A stretch of 64,000 nucleotides of DNA from Psychrobacillus sp. NEAU-3TGS (GTDB taxonomy: Bacteria; Bacillota; Bacilli; Bacillales_A; Planococcaceae). Position numbers and translations under genes: made by a program. Numbering within the stretch: position 1 is the first letter of the stretch; every line of letters begins with the position of its first letter. Positions 10,451-19,845 of the stretch are shown piece after piece. The DNA is taken from assembly GCF_029955155.1 (NCBI RefSeq), contig NZ_JAPNOZ010000011.1:558001-622000 (forward strand), given 5' to 3'. The notes beneath the pieces are model-generated. The model ran no database searches, was not told where the DNA came from, and saw only the letters and a list, made by a program, of their open reading frames with translations.

Positions 10451-13015
10451 TTAGTCTAACTCACTTTGCAGCTCGTATAGTATTTGCAATGCAGCAAGTG
10501 GCGTTGTTCCGGAAATATTGATCTTTTTCAGCTTTTTCATTACTTTTTCTGATGAACTATTTACTACTTGTAGTTTCGTTTGCTTTACCGGTTGTTCATC
10601 AAAGAACGATAATTGTTGTTCTTGAACTGCAGGAGCATCGGTTGATTCTTTTTTCTCTTGCTGCTCGAAGGTATCCAATATTTCTCTCGCACGCTCAATA
10701 ATTTCTTCCGGTAATTGTGCCAGTTCTGCTACATGGATTCCATAGCTTTTATCAGCTGGGCCATTTTTTAATTTGTGCAGAAACACGACTTTCCCATCTT
10801 TTTCGGTTGCTGCTACATGCACATTACGCAGTTTTGCTAACGTTTTTTCTAAATCGGTTAACTCATGATAATGGGTGGAAAATAACGTATTCGCCCCAAT
10901 ATGATCATGAATATATTCCATCATTGCCTGCGCTAGGCTCATTCCATCATAAGTAGATGTTCCGCGCCCGATTTCATCAAAAAGAAGTAAACTTTTACTT
11001 GTTGCATTCATAATCGCATGCTGAGATTCCATCATCTCAATCATAAACGTACTTTGTCCACCAGCTAAATCATCTGCCGCTCCGATTCGCGTGAAGATTT
11101 TATCAACGATCGGTAATTCTGCTGATTCCGCCGGCACGTAACAGCCAATTTGAGCCATAATAACGGTAATGGCAATTTGTCGCATAAACGTACTTTTACC
11201 GGACATATTAGGCCCCGTAATTAGTAGCATATTCTCCTCTTCCGTTAAGAGACAGTCATTCGGCACATATAATTGATTGTTCATCATTTTCTCCACGACC
11301 GGATGTCTTCCTTCTTTAATAATCATCGCATTCGTATCGTGGAATGTCGGTTTCGTTAACCGATATTTTTCAGCTACTTGTGCAAAGGAAATATACACGT
11401 CTAACTCACTAATTTGTTTAGCCAGCTTCTGTACTCGAGGAATATATGCTTTAATCTCTTCTCTTAATTGGGTAAATAAATCATATTCTAGTACTAAACT
11501 TTCTTCTTCTGCTGAAAGAATGAGTGATTCTTTTTCTTTTAACTCATCTGTAATATAGCGTTCCGCATTTGCCAGTGTTTGTTTGCGTACATATCGTGCT
11601 TCATCTGCAAACTGAATATTCGATTTCGTCAACTCAATATAATAGCCAAATATGCGGTTATACCCTATTTTCAAGTTTTTTGCACCAGTTAGTTCTCGCT
11701 CTTTTTGTTCTAATTCTGCAATCCATCTTTTCCCATTCACAGAAGCATCTCTAAGCTGATCTAATCGTTTGTTATAGCCATCTTTTAGGACGCCGCCGTC
11801 TTTTACGGAAATCGGCGGATTTTCATGGATCGCCTCTTCTAATTTACTCCAAATATCCTGACAATCCTCTATCGCCTGTCCAAGATTGTTTAATGCTTTT
11901 TTGTCTGCTTGCACTAATTGCTCTTTAATAGAAGGAATTTTAGATAAGGACTGTCTAAGCTGTGCAAGGTCTCTCCCTCCTGCACTTCCAAACCCGATTC
12001 TTCCCACTAATCGTTCTAAATCATATACTTCTTTAAACGCTTCTTTTATTTCTTCTCGTAACATAAAGTCTTCTAGAAAGCTTGTGACTATCGCCAAACG
12101 GTTTTCAATTGCATATTTATCGGCAAGCGGCTGGTGAATCCATTGCTTTAGCTTTCGTCCCCCCATTGCCGTGACGGTTTCGTCCAGCAACCATAGCAAA
12201 GTCCCTTTTTGATCTGCATTTCGAATAGAAGATATAAGCTCTAAATTTCGTTTGGAATGATAGTCAATTGCTAAAAAGGAATCTCTACGCAAAAAGGTAA
12301 AGGGTTGAATATGTAAAAGGGAGCGCATTTGCGTTTTTTGAATGTACTGTAGTAATCGTTTGACTGTGCGATGTGTTTCCGGTGGATGATTTGGTACATA
12401 CTTCTCAATCGATTGTTCATTCGATTCGTCTTTTTCAATAGATAAAGTAAAGTCGTGAATCGCAGATAAATCATTGATGAGTACATACATTTGTTCACTC
12501 ACGATCAATTCTTTTGCTTGAATAGCTAGAATTTCTTGTACGACTTCTTTTTCATCCCCATGAAGGATTGTTGTAAATCCGTCCCCTGTGGAAACATCTA
12601 AATACGAAAAAGACACTTCGTTCGGAGAAACCACATCCGCTGAGGCGATAAAATAGTTCGTCTTGTGTTGCATGCCTTTCCCTTCAATAATCGTACCAGG
12701 CGTGATTAATTGAACTACTTCTCTTTTTACTACGCCCTTTGCCTGTTTCGGATCTTCAACTTGCTCACAAATAGCTACCTTATGCCCTTTGCTAATAAGC
12801 GTTTCAATATAGCCCTGTGCAGAATGATGAGGCACGCCACACATTGGGATGCCATCTTTTCGGCTAGTCAGGGTAATTTCCAAAATAGCTGCTGCTTTAA
12901 TCGCATCATCATTAAACAGCTCGTAAAAGTCTCCTAAACGAAAAAATAAAAACGCATCTATATATTCATCTTTTATTTTTATATATTGTTGCATCATTGG
13001 TGTAACTGTTGTCAT
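10451..13015 (-). CDS. mutS: DNA mismatch repair ATPase MutS
   Basis: The 854-residue mismatch sensor has the mismatch-binding FFRLGDFYELF motif near the N-terminus (Phe-x-Glu type), the core and clamp domains in the middle, the Walker A motif GPNMSGKST (about 600), LLLFDEIGRGTSTYDG as Walker B, and a C-terminal tail with NISGTTPLAALQILYELQ. The start is placed at the ATG at 13015, preceded by AGAAGGG; a TTG one codon earlier is also open. It lies between cotE and mutL as in Bacillus. Confidence 0.95.
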   Translation of the reverse strand: MTTVTPMMQQYIKIKDEYIDAFLFFRLGDFYELFNDDAIKAAAILEITLTSRKDGIPMCGVPHHSAQGYIETLISKGHKVAICEQVEDPKQAKGVVKREVVQLITPGTIIEGKGMQHKTNYFIASADVVSPNEVSFSYLDVSTGDGFTTILHGDEKEVVQEILAIQAKELIVSEQMYVLINDLSAIHDFTLSIEKDESNEQSIEKYVPNHPPETHRTVKRLLQYIQKTQMRSLLHIQPFTFLRRDSFLAIDYHSKRNLELISSIRNADQKGTLLWLLDETVTAMGGRKLKQWIHQPLADKYAIENRLAIVTSFLEDFMLREEIKEAFKEVYDLERLVGRIGFGSAGGRDLAQLRQSLSKIPSIKEQLVQADKKALNNLGQAIEDCQDIWSKLEEAIHENPPISVKDGGVLKDGYNKRLDQLRDASVNGKRWIAELEQKERELTGAKNLKIGYNRIFGYYIELTKSNIQFADEARYVRKQTLANAERYITDELKEKESLILSAEEESLVLEYDLFTQLREEIKAYIPRVQKLAKQISELDVYISFAQVAEKYRLTKPTFHDTNAMIIKEGRHPVVEKMMNNQLYVPNDCLLTEEENMLLITGPNMSGKSTFMRQIAITVIMAQIGCYVPAESAELPIVDKIFTRIGAADDLAGGQSTFMIEMMESQHAIMNATSKSLLLFDEIGRGTSTYDGMSLAQAMMEYIHDHIGANTLFSTHYHELTDLEKTLAKLRNVHVAATEKDGKVVFLHKLKNGPADKSYGIHVAELAQLPEEIIERAREILDTFEQQEKKESTDAPAVQEQQLSFFDEQPVKQTKLQVVNSSSEKVMKKLKKINISGTTPLAALQILYELQSELD

Positions 13016-13079
13016 CAATTGCCCTTCTCTCTACAAAAAACTTTCTATTTTATTATAACAAATCAAAGGACTGAACGCT

Positions 13080-13300
13080 TCTCCTAATGAATATTGACCA
13101 AATCTCCAATTAGTGACGACAAATGCTCGTAGACAACGGTTTTCGGTTAGCCAGGACATATGGGCAATTAGGAGCGCTTGGCAAATAAATAGATCAAGCA
13201 GTAGGCATACCCAGTAAATCGCGATTAGCAACAGAATGATCAATGAGAGCAACCAAATTCCGCCGAAAGCAGCATCCCCTAAATGCCTGATTTGGAGTAT
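13080..13300. repeat. Eroded copy of the TGGTTGCT phased repeat
   Basis: Read on the minus strand, 13190-13290 contains TGCTGCTTTC, then TTGGTTGCTCTCAT, then TGTTGCTAATC at about 20-22 base intervals, matching the repeat found at 0.9-1.2 kb. A 93-codon open frame across it (13031-13312) is hydrophobic and low in similarity to anything I know, has no ribosome binding site, and is best treated as non-coding. The rest of the mutS-cotE gap shows nothing recognisable. Confidence 0.5.
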
Positions 13301-13350
13301 ACATAATAACATTTTTATCCCAAAAAGAATCGGCTACTGATTGTTTCCTC

Positions 13351-13384
13351 AAATAAAAAAAAGCCGGAATTTCTTACCGGCTTG
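13351..13384 (-). terminator. Rho-independent terminator of cotE
   Basis: On the minus strand AAGCCGG and CCGGCTT pair around a loop of about nine bases and are followed by a run of T, directly after the cotE stop codon. Confidence 0.9.
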
Positions 13385-13927
13385 TTAAAGTGATGAAGAA
13401 TCTTCGGAATCATTAGGCAAGTTAGCAGGGACTGCTGCAACAGAAGAGCTTTCTTCACCGAATACCCATTCTTCTTCTACCTCATCTTCTTGCACTTGGA
13501 TATAAATGGTCGTTTCTCCCACTACTTCTGCAAGTAACTCGCGTTCTACTGTCACTTGGAATTTCGTACCTTTTTCAATAATGATAGCTTCTGTACAATT
13601 TGGTTGTTGAAGAACACGTAGATGCACTTCTTCTCCAGTTGAATCTCTGTCACGGTAATGTAATTTAATGCGGTCTTTATATTGAATTGTTTCTGTAAAA
13701 ACAGACGTTTTCGAATGATCATGATGTGCATACCATACGTTTATGTCAAATTTCCCCGTTACTTCTACGTATCTACCGTGCTTTTTGGATTGGCAAGAAT
13801 GATTGATTACCCAGCATCCTAATATGCTAGATGGAGTATTTGGCGGACAAAGGATTTCACGAGATTCCGTTCTTTTTTTCCCTTTAGCTACTACCGCTTT
13901 CGTTACAATTTGTCGCATGTGTTTCAT
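13385..13927 (-). CDS. cotE: Spore outer coat morphogenetic protein CotE
   Basis: This 180-residue protein matches Bacillus CotE in length and key segments: IVTKAVVAKGKK at the start, SSILGCWVINH, KFDINVWYAHHDHSKTSVFTE, VLQQPNC and ERELLAEVVGET, ending in an acidic tail. CotE directs assembly of the outer spore coat in the mother cell. The ATG at 13927 follows an AAGGAGG site; the frame is open seven codons further but those lack support. The gene sits directly upstream of mutS, the conserved position, and is strong evidence that the host forms endospores. Confidence 0.93.
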   Translation of the reverse strand: MKHMRQIVTKAVVAKGKKRTESREILCPPNTPSSILGCWVINHSCQSKKHGRYVEVTGKFDINVWYAHHDHSKTSVFTETIQYKDRIKLHYRDRDSTGEEVHLRVLQQPNCTEAIIIEKGTKFQVTVERELLAEVVGETTIYIQVQEDEVEEEWVFGEESSSVAAVPANLPNDSEDSSSL

Positions 13928-14004
13928 GTTTTTCCTCCTTGTATTCAAGTCATAACATCATATGCGCATTATGCCCAATCGGTTCATTCGCTTTTGATAA
14001 TTCA

Positions 14005-14033
14005 TTGACCTTTTAATAGAATCAGCATACAAT
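14005..14033 (+). promoter_or_regulatory. Sigma-A promoter of nagB
   Basis: TTGACC, 17 bases, TACAAT on the plus strand, ending 33 bases upstream of the nagB start codon. Confidence 0.75.
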
Positions 14034-14066
14034 TATAGGATAATAAAGGAAGAGTGAGGTTATACA

Positions 14067-14765
14067 ATGGCGTTTTTTGAAGTAATTCATGTAGCCGATC
14101 AACAAGAGGCTGCTATAATCGTGCAAGAAAAGCTTGAAAAAGATTTAAAAGCGAACACTTTGCACGTATTAGGCTTAGCAACTGGAAGTACAATGATTCC
14201 TATTTATAAGAGATTAGCAGAATCATCTTTGGACTTTTCCGAAGTTACTGCATTTAATTTAGATGAATATATAGGTTTAGAGCCAACAAATATCAATAGC
14301 TATGCTTATTTTATGCAAGAGCATTTATTTGGGCACAAACCATTTAAAGAAACGAATATTCCAAACGGAAAAGCGCTTGATTTAGAGGCAGAATGCGCCC
14401 GTTATGAAAACCAATTAAATGAGCACCCATTAGATATTCAGTTTTTAGGTGTTGGAGAAAATGGACATATTGCATTTAATGAACCAGGTACTTCTTTTGA
14501 TTCAATAACGCATGTTGCGAATTTGACAGATTCAACGCTTGGCGTAAACAGTCAATACTTTGGAGATGAAGAGGAAATTCCAAATACTGCTTTTACGATG
14601 GGGATTGCTTCTATTATGAAGGCGAAAAAAATCATTTTATTGGCATTTGGAGAAAAGAAACGGTCTGCGATCGAAGCTTTACTTGGGGATACCATTACGG
14701 AAGAATGGCCAATCACAATTTTGAAGAAACATCCGCATGTGACGATTATTACGGATATTAAATAA
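14067..14765 (+). CDS. nagB: Glucosamine-6-phosphate deaminase
   Basis: The 232-residue isomerase/deaminase converts glucosamine-6-phosphate to fructose-6-phosphate and ammonia. The phosphate-binding LGLATGSTMIPIY, the catalytic FNLDEYIGL and the GVGENGHIAFNEPG loop holding the ring-opening residues are all present. It is one of few plus-strand genes, with its own promoter and terminator, and no nagA or nagR is beside it. It could also be called gamB/nagB; I cannot distinguish N-acetylglucosamine from glucosamine use. Confidence 0.93.
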   Translation: MAFFEVIHVADQQEAAIIVQEKLEKDLKANTLHVLGLATGSTMIPIYKRLAESSLDFSEVTAFNLDEYIGLEPTNINSYAYFMQEHLFGHKPFKETNIPNGKALDLEAECARYENQLNEHPLDIQFLGVGENGHIAFNEPGTSFDSITHVANLTDSTLGVNSQYFGDEEEIPNTAFTMGIASIMKAKKIILLAFGEKKRSAIEALLGDTITEEWPITILKKHPHVTIITDIK

Positions 14766-14768
14766 ACG

Positions 14769-14803
14769 AAAGGACTTCCTATTTCAGCGGGAAGTCCTTT
14801 TTT
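14769..14803 (+). terminator. Terminator after nagB
   Basis: AAGGACTTCC and GGAAGTCCTT form a perfect 10-base stem followed by a T run on the plus strand; the flanking A and T runs let it also serve the convergent lipoprotein operon. Confidence 0.9.
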
Positions 14804-14814
14804 ATTTAATTCTA

Positions 14815-15402
14815 CTACTCTAGAAATTCACTTTTCAATACATACACCATATCAACATTCGCAATCTCACTTAAGCGATTATCGAAATCCGTATAAAACG
14901 CTGGAGAAAGCGAGCTCATGCTATGCCCATTCGAGCTACTAATAGATGCTAAAACTATAATCCCATCAATCTGTATTTCTTCTGATGGGTTTCTACCCCA
15001 TGTGCTTTGGCTAGTCATTTTCTCTAGCAGGGTTATGCTATTACTTCCACTAGCACTCTTTGACTGAACACCTATATTGAATTTCACCTTTTCTTCTCCC
15101 ACATTTTGCGCAGCAGTAAAAATAAGTGTCCCCTTTTCTTCGATATCCATCGTTAACCGATTGATTTTTTCCCCTACTAATTTTCCGAACGCATACTGAT
15201 CCACCCATACGGATATTTGTTTATATTTTTTGTCTGCCTGAAAATCGAATACAAATGACTGTTCACTGGTTGAGGAAAGCAAAAATTTTTCTCTATCTGT
15301 TAGCTGAACCTCCGTTAAAGCATTGTTTAATGTTGTTTTATTGGTACAGGCTCCTAGAAATAGTAAAAATAAAACAATAAAACCTAACAACACTTTCTTC
15401 AT
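14815..15402 (-). CDS. Lipoprotein of unknown function
   Basis: A 195-residue protein with a lipoprotein signal peptide: MKKVLLGFIVLFLLFLGAC, the last four residues being the lipobox. It should be anchored to the outer face of the cell membrane. No further domain is recognised; the mature part is rich in serine and has a central beta-type pattern. The ATG at 15402 follows AGGGGAG; a longer open frame upstream reads through the end of the preceding gene and is rejected. It is the last gene of a four-gene unit behind an ABC transporter and a nucleotidyltransferase-like gene. Confidence 0.75.
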   Translation of the reverse strand: MKKVLLGFIVLFLLFLGACTNKTTLNNALTEVQLTDREKFLLSSTSEQSFVFDFQADKKYKQISVWVDQYAFGKLVGEKINRLTMDIEEKGTLIFTAAQNVGEEKVKFNIGVQSKSASGSNSITLLEKMTSQSTWGRNPSEEIQIDGIIVLASISSSNGHSMSSLSPAFYTDFDNRLSEIANVDMVYVLKSEFLE

Positions 15403-15412
15403 ATCGTCTCCC

Positions 15413-15982
15413 CTAACTATGAAAAATTTCCAACTTAGACCAAGTCTTCTTCCAATCCTTTTTCTGCACGCGTCCTTTATATACAGCATTTAACTCTTCA
15501 GTAGTCAAAAAATGAGGCGTAGGTTTTACTTGTTGATGAACAACGTCCGTTATCCCGTGCGGAGCGGTTAAGATCACTTTATCTTGATCGTCTAATTTCA
15601 CCCCTAAAGCCGTTGCCGTCTCCGGAAAATTGGCTATACCTTCTGTCGCAGATGTATAGGGTGGAAATCCATTTATCACATGCATCCTTGCTTGATTTTT
15701 TACAGACCAAGGGATACTTGGCACCAGATCTCTTAAATGTTCTTCTAGCTTTTTTTCTTCATCCTCTTTTATATTGGTTGGATCAAAATAGATAACATCT
15801 ATATCTGTTAGCGGAGTCCGTTCTTCAAAACCATGCAATACATCCCATATTTTAGATCTTACAAAGCCTGCACAAATCCACCAATCCGGTAGGTTTAATA
15901 CTCTCGCAGCTCTTAATAAGGAGATCATCCACTCGTCTTCTTCAATTATTCTAATCAACTCTTCTTCATTTGGAATATTCAA
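15413..15982 (-). CDS. Nucleotidyltransferase family protein (DUF925/COG3575 type)
   Basis: A protein of 189 residues resembling the NTP_transf_6/DUF925 family. The segment ICAGFVRSKIWD followed by TPLTDIDVIYFD gives the G..R and DxD-like motifs of the nucleotidyltransferase fold. The biological substrate of the family is unknown. It begins with TTG overlapping the TGA stop of the permease gene by four bases (TTGA), so it is coupled to the transporter genes, and is followed after 10 bases by the lipoprotein gene. Confidence 0.7.
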   Translation of the reverse strand: MNIPNEEELIRIIEEDEWMISLLRAARVLNLPDWWICAGFVRSKIWDVLHGFEERTPLTDIDVIYFDPTNIKEDEEKKLEEHLRDLVPSIPWSVKNQARMHVINGFPPYTSATEGIANFPETATALGVKLDDQDKVILTAPHGITDVVHQQVKPTPHFLTTEELNAVYKGRVQKKDWKKTWSKLEIFHS

Positions 15983-17622
15983 CTACTAGACCCTACTTTC
16001 GTTCTCCTTGGGAATACTTTCTTCCAGCCTATTAAAATACCAATGGCTAACAGTACTATATAGATAAGTAAACCAAACGGAATTTTCGTAAAAATTAGAT
16101 GCACAAGCACAAACACTCCAACGACTAATACGCCAGCCAGCACTTTAAAAGTGCTCATTTCCTGCATAAATTCATGCGATTGAGAAAACGGATAATCTTC
16201 TGCATCAAATAGTCGATAGGAAATAAGGGTCACCGCAATCGCTGTAAGTAGTACTACGATTAAATCATCTATAATTCGAATGGAGAAAATCCATATAAAC
16301 AAGACACTTAGCAATAAATAGACTGGTATAAAATACTGGATCAGACAAGCTTTCAACGTTCCACTATAAATGGAAAACTTATTATGGATAGGCGCAACCT
16401 CGTAAATCCACTGCGCTTTATATGTCCCTGAAAATTTGAGCATAGGAACGATGGTTGGAAGCATCGATAATGCAAAATAAATGACCAAAAACATATTTCC
16501 ATTACTCATTTCCTCAAAGGAACTACTACGAAGGTTATTATAGATAAATACAAACGGAATAATGAGCGCAAAACCAATCTGTGGATAGACTTTCAGCTTA
16601 AGCTCACGTTCTTGCTTCATCATTAAAGAAGCAAACAAGTAAAACGTACGCTCCTCTTTGGACCTACATAATACTCTTGCCCAAAACCGATGGAGCCCAA
16701 GCCATTTCTTCCTATTTCTTTTAGAATCACTTAATAATTTGGCTAAATTTCGTTCAAAAGCGGGCATTAGGCGAATATATAACAGGATGGATACAATTGG
16801 TCCTAATATAGCCAACCCAGAAAAAATAATGATAGGATTCGAAAAATTGCTATTTAAAATTAATTCAAATGTCGCACTATACCATAATGGCGGTAAGAAA
16901 AAATGCCACCAGGCAAAAGTGTAGGCAATATCAAAATTGACGATTTCAAACACACGAGCAACCAGCTGATAGCTAACCATGATTGCTATAGACAAAATAA
17001 TTTGGACATAATTAATCATGTCCTTTAGCTTTTCTCCACTAAAAAAACGTAAGATGAATAAATAAACAAATGCAGTCAACACAACTATTAAACAACTAAT
17101 CAGTATAATATCCAAGAGAAATATAATGGCAAATACAATTCCATGCTTAAAAATACTCACGATGAGTGGAATCACGACAAACGAACCCGTTAACATAAAC
17201 ATGTAGATGAGGATATGTACCACTTTTGCAGCATTCAATGTCCGAGGGCTGATCGGTTTCGAGTGAAGAATGCTTTTATCTCGTATATCAAGCAGGACAG
17301 CCGAAAAGTCAGATACCATGGACGTCATCACAATAAACATCAAAACACTAAACAAAATACTCATAAAGAAAATAAATTGATCACCGAAAAATAAAAATGG
17401 AGTCAATAATAATAAGCCATAAAAACCGTACATCCACAAAGATTTTTTGAACTGATTTCCTTCCTTTTTCACCCGAGAACCGTTAAAAACAGTAGGCATA
17501 CGTCTGCCATCCATCGTTAGCTTTAACTGCAAAATTTTACGCATTACTGCATAGTCTATATGCAATTTTTGAAATAGCCATTTAAAGCGATCCAAAACAC
17601 GAAGCGAGGTAAAATCACCCAT
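15979..17622 (-). CDS. ABC transporter permease, large multi-pass protein
   Basis: A protein of about 547 residues with some twelve hydrophobic segments spread from residue 70 to the C-terminus. It resembles the permeases that pair with Bacillus EcsA/YthP-type ATPases. I placed the start at the ATG at 17622 because GGAG lies nine bases before it; ATG 17628 and GTG 17637 are also open. All overlap the end of the ATPase gene, indicating a tightly coupled complex. The substrate is unknown. Confidence 0.8.
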   Translation of the reverse strand: MGDFTSLRVLDRFKWLFQKLHIDYAVMRKILQLKLTMDGRRMPTVFNGSRVKKEGNQFKKSLWMYGFYGLLLLTPFLFFGDQFIFFMSILFSVLMFIVMTSMVSDFSAVLLDIRDKSILHSKPISPRTLNAAKVVHILIYMFMLTGSFVVIPLIVSIFKHGIVFAIIFLLDIILISCLIVVLTAFVYLFILRFFSGEKLKDMINYVQIILSIAIMVSYQLVARVFEIVNFDIAYTFAWWHFFLPPLWYSATFELILNSNFSNPIIIFSGLAILGPIVSILLYIRLMPAFERNLAKLLSDSKRNRKKWLGLHRFWARVLCRSKEERTFYLFASLMMKQERELKLKVYPQIGFALIIPFVFIYNNLRSSSFEEMSNGNMFLVIYFALSMLPTIVPMLKFSGTYKAQWIYEVAPIHNKFSIYSGTLKACLIQYFIPVYLLLSVLFIWIFSIRIIDDLIVVLLTAIAVTLISYRLFDAEDYPFSQSHEFMQEMSTFKVLAGVLVVGVFVLVHLIFTKIPFGLLIYIVLLAIGILIGWKKVFPRRTKVGSSS

Positions 17623-18409
17623 GCCCATTTGCTCCACTTACAATTTCCACAAAATTTTCTGCAATCTCTTTATGCTCTGAGAATCCTGTGATTTGGTTGA
17701 AAATCGCTTCTAATGTTCCTTCTTTGCTTTGTGCTTGTAATTCCTCAAATGTACCATCTGCCACTACTCTTCCTTCTACAAGCAAAATAATTCGGTTACT
17801 TATTTTCTCGACGACGTCCATAATATGAGAGGAATAAAAAATCGTCTTTCCACGCGCTGCTAGCTGATCGAGAATTTCTTTAATAATCATGACACTATTT
17901 GCATCCAAGCCACTCAGCGGTTCATCAAAAAATAATAGATCTGGATCATGCAATAAGCTAGAAATGATCAGAACTTTTTGTCTCATCCCTTTTGAAAAAG
18001 AAGACAGTCGCTGATGAAATACATGCTCTAAACCAAATTCTCCCATCAGTTGATAGGCTTTGCTTTCCGCTTGTTTTGTAGTTAAACCATATAGTTCCCC
18101 CGTAAAGGTTAAATACTCGCTTGCTGAAAGATTATCATAAAGCTCCGCAGTTTCTGGAACGTAGCCGATTTTCCGTTTATATGCAACGTCTCCTTTCCCA
18201 ATATCTTCCCCGAAGATTTCAATTTTCCCATGGTAACCCTCTAGTAATCCAAGCATAATTTTAACGGTGGTGCTTTTTCCAGCACCATTTGGTCCAATAT
18301 ATCCGATGATTTGACCTTGATACACTTCTAGATTGATTCCGTTTAATACTTGTTTAGCACCAAAACGCATGGTTACATCACTTAAGGATAAAACCTTTTC
18401 TTTATTCAT
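17615..18409 (-). CDS. ABC transporter ATP-binding protein
   Basis: A 264-residue ABC ATPase with Walker A GPNGAGKST, Q-loop region YVPETAELYD, signature SSFSKGMRQK and Walker B LLFFDEPLSGLD followed by the H-loop SSHIMD. The domain arrangement is that of drug/Nat-type exporters that use one ATPase gene and one permease gene. It is the first gene of the four-gene minus-strand unit ending at 14815. What is exported is not evident. Confidence 0.88.
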   Translation of the reverse strand: MNKEKVLSLSDVTMRFGAKQVLNGINLEVYQGQIIGYIGPNGAGKSTTVKIMLGLLEGYHGKIEIFGEDIGKGDVAYKRKIGYVPETAELYDNLSASEYLTFTGELYGLTTKQAESKAYQLMGEFGLEHVFHQRLSSFSKGMRQKVLIISSLLHDPDLLFFDEPLSGLDANSVMIIKEILDQLAARGKTIFYSSHIMDVVEKISNRIILLVEGRVVADGTFEELQAQSKEGTLEAIFNQITGFSEHKEIAENFVEIVSGANGHG

Positions 18410-18597
18410 CCAAAAACTCCCATCATTTCATTCGTTATATACTTACCATTTTCCTATATACTGTTAATTATACTATTAAAATATTAGATAAAGGAAAAGA
18501 ATATTCAAACTACTAAAATTCTATTCTTCCGGTTATTGAATCTTGCTTTCTGAAAGTGATAGGCTATAGAAAAATACGAAAAAAGGAGCTAATACAT

Positions 18598-19800
18598 TTG
18601 CAAACGAGGAATGAAACAAATAAAACAACCACTCTATTGCTTATATTAGGCATTATTTTCATCGCAACAACGCTTCGGTCTCCGCTTACTTCCGTAGGAC
18701 CTATTATTGCTTATATTAAAGATGGGCTAGCTATTTCCAATGTATTAGCAGGTTTTATCACAACAATCCCACTGATTGCGTTTGCGATTATTTCACCGGT
18801 TGCACCTAAGATAGCAAGACGTTTCGGGATTGAGTTAACATTATTCCTCTCCATCCTTTTATTAGCTTTCGGAATTATCGTCCGGTCTTTAGGAAACACA
18901 TCTTTACTGCTAATCGGTACAGCTTTAATAGGCACTTCCATTGCATTTGGCAATGTATTATTACCGAGTCTGATCAAGCTAAAGTTTCCATTACAAGTGG
19001 GTTTAATGACAGCGGCTTTTACATTATCGATGAACTTCTCTGCAAGCATTGGAGCAGGTATTAGTTACCCAATAGCTGAGAATACAACACTTGGTTGGCA
19101 AGGGGCACTAGGCTGTTGGGCAATATTATCCGCTATCGCAGCGCTCATTTGGTTGCCACAAATAAAAAATTCCAAAAGAATAGCGGAGAAAACGGAGTCC
19201 CTTGCCTCTTCTAGGTCAAAATCTATTTTATACAATCCAATAACTTGGACGGTTACGCTTTGTATGGGACTGCAATCACTTATTTTTTATACGACTGCAG
19301 CCTGGATTCCTGAAATCCTACAATCACAAGGAATAAGGGCGGATAAGGCCGGTTGGATGTTATCGCTCATGCAATTTGCACAATTACCGCTAACGTTTAT
19401 CACACCAATTCTTGCGGGACGTATGAAAGATCAACGATTATTAGTGGCATTATTTACAGTGCTCTATTTGATCGGTTTTGGAGGGCTTCTATATGGAAAT
19501 GCTTATTTTACCGTCTTATGGATGATATTCCTTGGTTTAGCTGGAGGCTCCTCCTTTAGTTTGGCGATGATGTTGTTCTCCCTTCGCACACATACCCCGA
19601 TGGAATCAGCAGAACTATCAGGAACTGCGCAATCGTTTGGCTATTTGCTCGCAGCAATTGGTCCCGTACTATTCGGTTATTTACACGATGTGACGGCAAG
19701 TTGGTCGGTGCCTATTATTTTGTTTATGGTAGCGACGATACTATTATTCGTTTCTGGGATGCATGCTGGTAAAGAAGGATTTGTTTCAAGTGTTGAATAA
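18598..19800 (+). CDS. CynX/NimT-family MFS transporter
   Basis: A 400-residue major facilitator protein with about twelve membrane segments. The early motif TTLRSPLTSVGPIIAYIKDGL is typical of the CynX/NimT (cyanate and 2-nitroimidazole) subgroup. I place the start at the TTG at 18598, nine bases after AAGGAG; the frame extends 14 codons further upstream to a GTG with no ribosome binding site. It is divergent from the ABC operon and converges on nos, sharing a terminator with it. Confidence 0.85.
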   Translation: MQTRNETNKTTTLLLILGIIFIATTLRSPLTSVGPIIAYIKDGLAISNVLAGFITTIPLIAFAIISPVAPKIARRFGIELTLFLSILLLAFGIIVRSLGNTSLLLIGTALIGTSIAFGNVLLPSLIKLKFPLQVGLMTAAFTLSMNFSASIGAGISYPIAENTTLGWQGALGCWAILSAIAALIWLPQIKNSKRIAEKTESLASSRSKSILYNPITWTVTLCMGLQSLIFYTTAAWIPEILQSQGIRADKAGWMLSLMQFAQLPLTFITPILAGRMKDQRLLVALFTVLYLIGFGGLLYGNAYFTVLWMIFLGLAGGSSFSLAMMLFSLRTHTPMESAELSGTAQSFGYLLAAIGPVLFGYLHDVTASWSVPIILFMVATILLFVSGMHAGKEGFVSSVE

Positions 19801-19802
19801 AA

Positions 19803-19845
19803 AAAGGAATCAGCATGTGCGTTAGCTGATTCCTCTTTTTTAATA
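19803..19845. terminator. Bidirectional terminator between MFS gene and nos
   Basis: GGAATCAGC and GCTGATTCC form the stem, with A runs on one side and T runs on the other, so it can end transcription from both converging genes. Confidence 0.9.

Noticed and set aside
10250-10521. Short plus-strand open frames between mutL and mutS
   Set aside because: They run through the hairpin-array repeat and the mutS end, with no start signals.
13031-13312. 93-codon hydrophobic open frame between mutS and cotE
   Set aside because: It lacks a ribosome binding site and spans an eroded copy of the TGGTTGCT phased repeat, which explains its composition.
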